64,000 nt of DNA from Cryptomeria japonica (Eukaryota; Streptophyta; Pinopsida; Cupressales; Cupressaceae), in NCBI RefSeq assembly GCF_030272615.1, contig NC_081415.1, forward strand, positions 601,669,644 to 601,733,643, given 5' to 3'. Position numbers and translations under genes: made by a program. Positions within the stretch are counted from its first letter, which is position 1; every line of letters starts with the position of its first letter. Below are positions 23,201 through 31,980 of this stretch, piece by piece. The notes beneath the pieces were generated by a model, which ran no database searches, had not been told where the DNA came from, and was given only the letters and a program-made list of their open reading frames with translations.

Positions 23201-23990
23201 TAAACCCTACCTCTTTGTCATTGAAGACAATGCCTAGATGATCCTGCATTGTGGATCCATCAAATAATTCTAGCAGGTCTTGGGATAGGCTCCTAGTTTG
23301 TTTGGTTTCCCTCCGTGTGATTTCTTCCAATCTTTATTCAACCTCTTGTTGCAACTTTTCAGGGTTCATGGCAAAAGCAAGAGGAGTAGTAGGTTGCACT
23401 ATTGGCTACTCCACTTGAGCTAATGACTCCCCTTTGGATGGATTCCTATAGCGCTTTGCAGGCTTGGGGGTATTTTCTTTTGTTTGAGTGGCCTCTTTGG
23501 CTGGCTCTTGAGGGTTTTCTCATTGTGGGATTGGCTTTTGAGGAATTGGGGCTTCCTCAGTAGATGGATTAACTAGAGCAGGAACATCATATGGAGGGGA
23601 TGGGGTTTCAACAGAGGTAGCTTTGGCTGAAGCCTTCTTGGTGCTCTTCCTCTTCTTTGGAGTGGGATTCCTTGTTTTAGGAGCGGGAGAGGGCTCATAT
23701 GAAGATACACTATAAAAAATGATAGTGATAGTATTTCAGATGGTTTTTCTTTTTCTCTTTGTGGCCTTCTCTTTCGGAGGGGAGCTAGCTTCAGCCTCCT
23801 CTTATACTTGTGGGGCAATTCTACGACTTGGTTGCACATAAGGGGCACCTACAATTTCTTGCACGGGGGGAACCATATCTGGAGGTATAGCCTCAATTAT
23901 GGGAATTGAGGAGCTTTCCTCAGTTACGCAGGATTTCTTAGTAGTAGGGGTAGCGGATTACTTAGCAGGGATTCCATCTTAACAATTGTG
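20267..23990 (-). pseudogene. Large unrecognised ORF, degenerate, interrupted by the Tekay element
   Basis: Reading leftward from about 23990, one long protein can be followed through shifts and stops. It begins with a proline/lysine-rich segment (KKRKSTKKASAKATS near 23640), then KQTRSLSQDLLELFDGSTMQ and FRDAFTKKRGWEIFHSFYGN (22950-23330). Next come HVSHFMWKLYKDSWNY and a block with FRHFMDDFARISFMLRKADD (21647-21850) and FVNTPKFRSFWLREKLKNMS (21143-21610). A probable coiled coil (YNELFVENIALKEQIKKMAA, ~20830) and a last segment before the insertion complete it; the C-terminus lies at 7124-7345. I recognise no domain. Length (well over 1000 residues) and repeat setting suggest a transposon protein, but a host gene is not excluded. 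Confidence 0.5.
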
Positions 23991-24394
23991 ACTGATTAAA
24001 AACTTGAAAAGCAAATGCAAGAGTAAAATCTACTGAATTATAGGTCACACACATAGGCAACTCAAGATATTACTGTAATGGTCTGATAATGCACACAAGA
24101 AGGAAAAAAGCACTTACTAGTTTGCTCTTAAACTGAAAATGTTGGGAAGCATGCTGGAATGTTGAAATTTGCCTTTTTTCTCATTCTATGCTGCTTTGAA
24201 ATCTCTCTGGATGCAAGGTAAGAAAGAATACCACTGAATTTTAAATTTTTTGGGACTCCATTAATTCATTCATGTTGGACAGAGGTAATCATTGGTGCCA
24301 ATTTTTAATTTCAATCGTCAATCTAGCAGTTGATGATTAGGATTTCTCGTTGGCCTTCCTTGAATAATGACATGGCATTCTCTTAAAGTTCCTC
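23991..24394. other. No gene seen
   Basis: AT-rich sequence between the presumed start of the large minus-strand ORF and the GATAAG-rich units. It may hold the promoter of that ORF, but I see no convincing TATA box. Confidence 0.3.
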
Positions 24395-25238
24395 ATGTCA
24401 AATTACAATTTCATACTCCAAGGAGCCTCCTCGACCATCTTAACTTTCTTTGTGGGATAAGCTTCTATTGTAATTTTCCTTTGTTTTACTTATCTTGTGG
24501 TGTCACTAGCCATTCCTTCTATCTTCATGGGATAAGCTTCTATTTGGTTTCTTTGGAGGTCTTATCCTGCATGGATCTTAACCCTTCCTTTTTCCTTTCG
24601 CTTGCAAGCCCCTTTCTTTGTGTTTTTATCATCCATGGGATAAGCTTTTGAACTAGCCTTTTCTTATCCCAGAGAATCTTTCTTATCCCCATGGGGATGC
24701 ACAGGATAAGGCTTTCTCTTATTTCCCCTTTACAATTCTTATCCTATGGTGCACCTTTGAGCTTCACCATTGTTCTAGATCTTTTCTGCCCTGTGGAATA
24801 ATCCCTTTACCTTTTTCTTAAGTATGTTGTTATCGTGGGACTCTTTTCTTATCCCTATGGGGACACATGGGATAAGAAAAGCATTTTATCCTTTATTATT
24901 GACTTATCCCATGTTTCCTTCTAATGATATTCTAGTGGCATGGAAATTTTGCAGGATAAGACTCCCTTTATATTTAAGTCAGTCCTTATCTTGCGGCCAT
25001 TTCATAGTGTCCCTGGTTCATTGCAGGATAGGATTTTACTCCTCCTTATCTCACGCAGCTCCTTTCTCACTTCATAGTTGTTGTGGGATAAGGACTCCTT
25101 TGTAATTATTTGTTTCTTCTTATCCTGGGGGGTTGAAATTCACATTGAAACTGCTTGTGGGATAAGGAACAGGGGTGCTTCCTTTTGAAATCTTATCCTG
25201 TGTGACAGAGTTACTTGGGGTTGGCACTTAGGTGATCA
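24395..25238. repeat. GATAAG/CTTATC-rich unit 1
   Basis: Contains about 19 exact GATAAG or CTTATC hexamers in roughly 800 bp, nearly all in the wider form GGGATAAG or CTTATCC. Fewer than one would be expected by chance. The orientation alternates, with pyrimidine-rich spacers. It aligns with the unit at 25350-26362 along its length (for example TCGACCATCT at 24431 against TCGGCCATCT at 25381). Short ORFs here have no consistent coding sense. Confidence 0.8.
24843..24881. repeat. 13-bp perfect hairpin in GATAAG unit 1
   Basis: Arm CTTTTCTTATCCC (24843-24855) and its exact complement GGGATAAGAAAAG (24869-24881), 13-base loop. Confidence 0.85.
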
Positions 25239-25349
25239 TTTAGAACATGTTGAAAACTTCATGGGTTAAGTGGTCGTGCGTGGGGTCTTCCTAGGAAATA
25301 AAGGACTTAAGACTTGAGGATTTTTAGCAATACTTAAGTCCCCTTTGTC

Positions 25350-26362
25350 ACTTTAGAAATTCATATTCTCTAAAGCTCCTTCGGCCATCTCAACTATCTC
25401 CGCAGGATAATCCTCTATTGTAGATTTCCCTTGTTTTATTTATCCCGCGATGTCATTTACCCCTTCTTCTATACTTGCAAGATAAGCTTTTATGTGTTTT
25501 ACCTTGGAAGCCTTATCCCGCATTGCTCCTAGCCATCTTCCTGCAAGCCCTTTTCCTTTATGTTCCTACCGTCTGTGGGATAAGCCTTTGAACTAGCTTT
25601 GTCTTATCCCGCAGTAAATATTTTATCCACGTGGGAATGCGCAGAATAAGCTTTCCCTTATTTTCAGCTTATAACTCTTATCTTATGGCCATCTTTGAAC
25701 AAGAGGAACACATCATGGGATAAGACTTCCTCTTCTTTCCTTTAATACTCTTATACCACGGTACACCTTTGAGTCTTACTTGTTGATCTTTCATTCACCT
25801 TTTTTGTGGATCTCTTCTCCCCACGAGATAAGCCCTTTTACCCTTTTCTTAGTTATTTTATTATCCCATGACTCTTTTCTTATCCCCACGGGAACGCATG
25901 GGATAAGAAAAGTATAGCATCCTTCTTTGTTGTCTTGTCCCATGTTGCCCTATAATGCTATTATGGTAACTTGGAGACCCCGCGGGATAAGATTTCCCAT
26001 TTGTGCCTAAGACAACACTTATCCCGTGGGCCTCTCATAGTTCTCCTGGATCATTGTGGGATAGGCCTCTACTGCTTGTTTCTTTTAGCCACTCCTTATC
26101 TTGCATTGCTCATTTTCTCACCTTGCAGTTGTCGTAGGATAAGGATTCCTTTGTAATTCTTTCATTCTTCTTATCCCATGGTGCCCGATCATTGATGAAA
26201 ATGTGTCGCAGGATAAGAAACACTCTTTGGAAACTATCATTTCCTTATCATGTGAGGTTGAAAATCACATTGAAACACCCAGTACAATAAGGGACAAGGG
26301 GTACTTTCTTTGTAAATATTATCCCATGCGACTGAGTCACTTGGGATGGGCTCTTAGGTGAT
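25350..26362. repeat. GATAAG/CTTATC-rich unit 2
   Basis: Diverged tandem copy of unit 1 with about 16 exact hexamers and several one-base variants. Both units end in related text finishing CTTAGGTGATCA (25227-25238 and 26351-26362). Unit 2 is longer by roughly 170 bp. Spacing 24431 to 25381 is 950 bp. Confidence 0.8.
25874..25912. repeat. 13-bp perfect hairpin in GATAAG unit 2
   Basis: The same two arms as in unit 1 (25874-25886 and 25900-25912) with the same 13-base spacing but a changed loop. Confidence 0.85.
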
Positions 26363-27270
26363 CAATTTTAGTTTTTACATATAATTATAATATCCTAGAG
26401 GTCAATTTTAATTTCAAGTTACTCTACAAAGGAAAAGACTTCAAAAAAGTTCATTCCCACAAGGCAAAGCAAAAGAATTCGAAAAACTCTATTCTCGCCA
26501 AGAAGGAGAGGATTAGATTCATAGACAGTGGTGAATGAAGAGTTCATTTGCGCATAGGAGAGGAGATTCACAGGTGAAGGAAAATATTTTATAGGTGAGC
26601 AATCACTTAGCTTCATCTTATGTGCATTTCAAACATAATCAGAATTATTTGTTTCCCTTTTCAATGATCTTCTAGGGTTTTTTAGGGACTTGTTCTTGGT
26701 GTTGCAAGGGTTTGTATGCTTTATGAAGGCTTTGAAGGATGTTCTTTGAATGTTGGGATCATCTATATGCATACTTCCTTGGAATCAAGGATGTCAACCA
26801 TTGGGCACAAAACTGTCTCATAGATGAAACCATCACAATAGTGCCTATCCCTGTCCAAAATAGCCTTGGACAGATGCCACATCTCATCCCAGGTGAGCTC
26901 ATCATAGTCAAAAAGTCTCCTGTATTGCTGCTGAAATTTTTCCTTTGGACATAGGCATCTCAACCCAAAGTGATGGACCATTTTCCCTCAGTTATCCTCC
27001 TACATTGATTGCTCGATTTTCCTTTCTATTTAACCTTAGCCTTATGATTTCCTATCCTTATTGACCATCGAGCTCTATCTAAAAGAGAAAGAAATCTGAT
27101 ATCCCATGAAAACCAAATCGATCTTTGGATTTGAAGTGTCATAATCTCTTGCCACCTTCTCCCAATGTCCCTTCATTCACGACAATCAGAGCCTTATTTT
27201 CATCTATCATGATCACCTCTATCACTCTAGATCTAGATTTGTGGATTAGAATCCAGATTAGTACCCTCCC
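26363..27270. other. No supported gene; short minus-strand ORF of unknown status
   Basis: A 72-residue minus frame at 26763-26981 (MVHHFGLRCLCPKEKFQQQY at its start) looks protein-like but matches nothing I know. The region lies downstream of the WOX homeodomain ORF on the minus strand, where further WOX exons would be expected. I see no WUS box (TLxLFP) or EAR motif there. Confidence 0.3.
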
Positions 27271-27525
27271 TTAGTCGTACCTATCCAATAATAAAATACC
27301 AGAGGCATGCATGTTGCGCGTGCTTCGTTTCTCCCTTGCTTTGCGATTTTTAAACCAGTAGAAGACGTTGATTCCTTGGACAGATCCGTGGCGGCTGAGG
27401 AGGTCGGTGATATGGTGAATCTCCATCGTGGTGGGACGGTGGGTGCCCTCCCTGTAAACTCTCTCCAGTATTCTCACCTGCTCACCCGTCGGATTCCATC
27501 TCCGCTTCGCCTCACCCTCACTCAT
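27271..27525 (-). CDS. WUSCHEL-related (WOX-like) homeodomain protein, short or first exon
   Basis: Open frame of 84 codons, MSEGEAKRRWNPTGEQVR at the start. Residues 8-70 form a WOX-type homeodomain: RRWNPTGEQ, ILERVYREGTHRPTTMEI, ITDLLSRHGSVQG and recognition helix NVFYWFKNRKAREKR. RWNPTxEQ and NVFYWF are WOX hallmarks. WOX proteins are plant transcription factors of stem-cell and embryo patterning. Position 50 of the homeodomain, normally glutamine (WFQN), is lysine here (codon AAA). The ORF ends 14 residues past the domain without a WUS box. A splice donor (CTG|GTATTT, or DR|GTACGA) near the end could mean this is only exon 1. The ATG lies just downstream of a TATA box, supporting the start. 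Confidence 0.75.
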   Translation of the reverse strand: MSEGEAKRRWNPTGEQVRILERVYREGTHRPTTMEIHHITDLLSRHGSVQGINVFYWFKNRKAREKRSTRNMHASGILLLDRYD

Positions 27526-27581
27526 TTCTCCACTCGTAACAAACTAAACTAAACTAAAGTAGGTATTCCTCCATTGTCTCG

Positions 27582-27592
27582 CTATATATAGC
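27582..27592 (-). promoter_or_regulatory. TATA box of the WOX-like gene
   Basis: The self-complementary CTATATATAGC lies 57-67 bp upstream of the WOX ATG at 27525. With transcription starting about 30 bp downstream, the leader would be short. Confidence 0.55.
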
Positions 27593-27639
27593 AGCCCTAT
27601 TCGACGTCCGGATGAAACTTCTTGTGAATTGTACAGTTT

Positions 27640-28005
27640 TTCTACCTCCATGAGGCTTCATAGTCGTCCAGTAGAATCTGTTCCAAATCCTTGCTTGAGA
27701 TTGCCTCAAAAACCTGGTCATCCTTTGTCCTTAAATTTATTCCCATGTTTGCCATGTAATTTGCAACCATGTTTGCCTCCTTGAAAACATGTTTGACCTC
27801 GTAGTTGGGAACTTTATTTAGAGCATCCGTAATATCCCTGAGAATCCTCTATATTTACAATTTGGTGTGACACCATTCTTAATAGTGTTGATAAGTATCT
27901 ATGCATCACCTTCTATGAGTATAGAGTTCAAACCCTTCTCTACATATTGTCTGAGTCCTCTATCAATATAGTAGCTATAGATGATGCTAGGCAAAGGTAT
28001 ATACA
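27640..28005 (-). pseudogene. RNase H domain remnant of a LINE retrotransposon
   Basis: Minus-strand translation with one frameshift gives RGLRQYVEKGLNSILIEGDA, ILINTIKNGVTPNC, and then in another frame RILRDITDALNKVPNYEVKH, VFKEANMVANYMANMG. This matches the RNase H-like domain (RVT_3 type) at the C-terminus of plant LINEs: the IEGDS block and the H-x-(F/Y)REAN-x-VAD-x-(L/M)AN block. The RT part is not seen. It lies just upstream of the WOX promoter. Confidence 0.65.
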
Positions 28006-28101
28006 GGCCTATAAGATTGCTACAAAGCAAGGGTCGGGTATTTAAACAAACAAAGCCAATATAGACTCGATTAGTTGCTATGATGGTGATGGAATGTAAT
28101 G

Positions 28102-28162
28102 ATGGTGATGGAATGCCATGACAGTCAAATTACTATGGATTGTCATGGCATTCCATCACCAT
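28102..28162. repeat. Perfect 22-bp hairpin
   Basis: Arms 28102-28123 and 28141-28162 are exact reverse complements (left arm ATGGTGATGGAATGCCATGA plus CA), loop 17 bases. The first half of the left arm is also repeated just upstream (GATGGTGATGGAATG at 28082-28096). Confidence 0.85.
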
Positions 28163-28169
28163 GAGAACA

Positions 28170-30900
28170 CCTTTCTTTGAGACATTTTTTCAAATAGTTC
28201 ACTGCTTTGTCTATGCAAGGTAGTGAACCATTTGATTGACCTTCATATAAGATGTAAGCTAGCATAAGATAAATGAATTAAATATTTAGGAACCCGAATT
28301 CCTTTGACTAGGATCCTGCATAGCCTACATAAAGGCAAGGCGATGATTGTTCTCATGGATTGACAAGTATACGTTAATACAGCCTATAGAAACCATTTAT
28401 TATTTGCTTGCTTTCTCTTTACACCCACCTTGGCGTGGTTTAATAATAAGCCAAGTTTTAGCAACTATATTTTGTCAAATTTTTTATTTTTTTTCTCACC
28501 TAAACTACCTTGACATCCACATGGTATAGCTCATTCCAGGTAATCTCATATACGGGATCAACAATAGGGAGAATGCTCAAGAATGATGAATTCTTTAGTG
28601 ATCCTTGACCTTATCTAGAGCATGAGATAGTAAGACACCTCAAACATACATTAAAACTTGGAAATATATCTTGATTTTAATGATTTATGACAAACCATAA
28701 GTGAAACAGACAAGAAATCAATAACCTAATGACATCTGCTAGCATATACTAGTGCCTTACTCCATTGGGCTCTGAGTTTTTGAAATAGCGCTAAAACTTG
28801 ACAAAAATTTATCTAATAGCTGATTAAATCTTAAACAATACTTCCTTATAGTAGAATTTTATTTGCAATTTCTTACCCAAACTACTTATCAAATCCTAGT
28901 ACAAGCTTAATCCCTCTATAATCTCATTCAAGCATTTTAATTAACCCCTTAGATCAAAGCATGAAATGAAAAATTACATACATCATAACAATGCAAAAAG
29001 CAAATGAAACCCTTGATTCCATTAACTCAAAAGAAGATAAAATCATACACATTAGAGTAAGGATTTTGAAATTATATCTATATTAACTCCAAAAGCTATC
29101 TTCTATATAATAACCAAATACATTTCATTTACAAAAGAACCCATTTGAAATTTGAAACCGATGACTGTCTTCTATTTTGCTCTACAAAATGACATTAAAA
29201 TTCTCTGCTATTTGCTCATGACTTGTCAAAACTGGAACCTAATCCTACAAACCGGACCTACACAAGAGACCTTATTAAGAGATTTTGGAACCCTTTCTAA
29301 AGGCCTCGATTTCTCTTTTATTAAAAATAAGGGAGAAAAAATCTTAAGGCCAAGAGACACATGTCATCTAGAATGAACAAGACAAGAAAACCATATGTAA
29401 TTTTGTTAAAAAATATTCCTTAAAACTACCCATACGCTGGCACCCGTGATAAAACAAAATCACAATTTGTAACTTAACATTGGTAAAAACAAAAGTGCTT
29501 GAAACATGCCATTATCATCTTGATGTCTTCAACCAAACCGTGAGATGCTTCATTCTATCCTACACAACATTTGGATCCTGGAAAGAAGTAAAATCAACCC
29601 CAAACTAGAGGAAAATCTCCAACCTTTATGCCCAGGATTAGAGAAAGTGGAAGGAGAAGCTTATAGGGAAACATAATATGTTGGGGAGGGGTTGAAGCTT
29701 CCATGCCATCACAGAGATGACTCGCTATCGCTCCCCATGCAAACAAATCCTTCTTTGATTCCCTTGTGGACTCCTTCCTCAAACCCCTTGCCAGCTAGTG
29801 GCAGAGTACAAGCAGATGATGTATCATGAGTGGCTTTTTCTGATAAGAAATGGCTTTCACGCCCCCTTTGACAATAAGAAAACTCACACAAGAGAAAGAA
29901 CATCCATCTGGTATCAACAAGAACATAACAACTCCATGCATGATACTTCTCAAACATCATCTTCTTCAGTGATGAAAAACTGCTCTTCAGAAAGAAAAGA
30001 GGCTTCTTTTCTCTTCTACCAACTGAACTACCACCTTCTTGTGTTTATAATCAAAATCACTTCACTTGGCGATGTCTCTTCATGAAAAAATAATCTTCCT
30101 AAATGCTCACTTCTATCTATTCACCAAGCTAGTTGTTAACTACGGAAATCATGCATGCCAGACCTAGGACACCATCAAACTCCATCTTTTTCACAAGGAA
30201 AATCAATCCACTGCTTTTCTGTCAAGATTGATCGTACATGGATGATTTTGTTTTGATCTTCTCATCCTGGGACTGCACAACTTTGCTTTAAAATTATTTT
30301 AAAACACTAGATTATCCTCTTTTAGATCTTCTCAAAGTTTGAAGGGTTGTGAAAGTTCAAAGGATTGTCAAAGGGGGTGTGAAGGAATTTTTTACTTTAT
30401 CCCTCCATGAGAATCCCTGACAATAAGTAACCTCTGATTTTACCAAGAAATTTATGATCTTTTATTTCCAACTCAAAGGTTATCCAGATTCTCTTATGCC
30501 TCTGAAACTTTATCCTTGCTTGTCAAATCAACTTTGACTCAATACAAACCTTCATAAAATTGGCCTTTTGAAATGAGTCGGCATCCAATCGTCCTACCTT
30601 GTCATTAGTTTCTCCAAGTTGACAATATTGCACTCTGTCCATTCTAGCTTTCCCGCATAGATAAGATACCACACCTTTACAACACCCTTATAAAAATTGT
30701 TTGAAACTTCGTCATAGATCCTATTCATCTCGGTGAATCACATGGTCATCGTCGGTCAATCTGACACTTACCTTCCATGTGGCAAATGTGTGCAATCCAA
30801 AGTATGAATTGGCATAGCCAACTCACCACTTACTTCACCTCGGTCACCGAACCCACCATCGACTTTTCCTCTCATAATAACAATTTACCCTCTCCCAAAT
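28170..30900. other. 2.7 kb without a supported gene
   Basis: Short ORFs only, none with a recognisable motif; the minus frames at 29594-29960 are the longest. 29285-29376 is a second copy of the repeat at 6741-6824. The rest reads as old non-coding DNA. Confidence 0.35.
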
Positions 30901-30919
30901 ATGTCTCTCATTTGATGGA

Positions 30920-31690
30920 GTGCATGTACCACCAAATAGGTATTTGTTAGATGTGTCTTCCTCGAGTGAGGGAAATTCAGGAAGAAAAGAGGAAAGCAGG
31001 ACATGTACTAGTTCTAAAAGAGGGAGATCAACTAGAGGTCAAAAGATTAGAAGAAAATTTCATAAATGCATGGAATTGTTTCTTTCTCAAGGGGGGTCAT
31101 TTTCTCTTGACGATGAGAGCATAGGCGACATCGAGTTGCCCTTGAGGTAAAAACATCTACAGAAACAATGGGTATCTAAGGAAATTCCTCCAATAAACAC
31201 TGATTTTTGTGTTAACGGGAGCGCATATCACATAGCACCACCACCATTACATGGTTTGGGCCTACTTTCCATGGACGGCATAAAGGTCTATTACAACAAA
31301 GTTGCTGAATTTATAGAGTATGTCGAACCCTGTTACAATTACAAAAAATGGATGTAGCTGGTTCGATATACATAAAGTATGCGTAGGTATGCACTGTCAA
31401 AAAATTATATACAACTAAAAGATAATGATCAAAGTAAAAGAGTGGCTATGTACATTGATAAAAGGCCAAAAGAAATAGGGAATATTGTAGCTTTTATAAA
31501 TAGTACATGACCTGTGTCAACTTATAGGCAACCCAATTGCATATTTGAGGCACACGAGGGAAACCGTGTATTTGTATGTGTGATAAAATCAATAAGTGTA
31601 GGGGAAGAGCTACTAATCAATTACAATTTGAATCACATAGATACAAACAAAGTTACTATCATAGGGGTGGTGTGTACTTATATATACCAT
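30920..31690 (+). pseudogene. SET-domain protein remnant
   Basis: A single frame with stops at 31148, 31355, 31373 and 31508. It begins with a basic segment (TSSKRGRSTRGQKIRRKFHK) and leads through GLGLLSMDGIKVYYNKVAEF into a SET-like core: RPKEIGNIVAFINST, YRQPNCIFEAHEGNRVFVCV, IKSISVGEELLINYNLN. The paired motifs GNIA-x-FIN...PNC and GEEL-x-(D/I)Y are the signature of SET methyltransferases, which methylate histone lysines. The usual D-Y of the last motif is N-Y. Four stops make it a pseudogene. The N-terminal half of the SET fold is poorly conserved. Confidence 0.6.
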
Positions 31691-31980
31691 TTAAATCAAC
31701 CTCCAATTAATGACTCCAATATAACATTTTATTATTAAAGTTTTTTGGTAAGTCTATTGGTTTCATTTTGGTAATGTTTTTTTATATTTAATTTTTGTGA
31801 CAACACGACATTGATCCAACACATAGAACAGACTGAGATGTAGCTCCAGACACTTCTACCAAGCAGGTAAACCTTATTGTAATTGTACAAATTAGATAGA
31901 AGCAAAATGTAATATTATTATGTTCTTTTCTTTAGGGTTTTTGATTAATTTTGATAATATTACTAATATTCTTCTCACAG

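Noticed and set aside
24367-26156. Plus-strand ORFs of 60-94 codons in the GATAAG units
   Set aside because: The units align at DNA level but not in a shared frame, and the translations are not conserved.
24395-26362. CRISPR-like array
   Set aside because: The repeated words are short, in both orientations and irregularly spaced. The context is a plant nuclear genome.
27307-27552. Plus-strand 81-codon ORF
   Set aside because: Antisense of the WOX homeodomain ORF.
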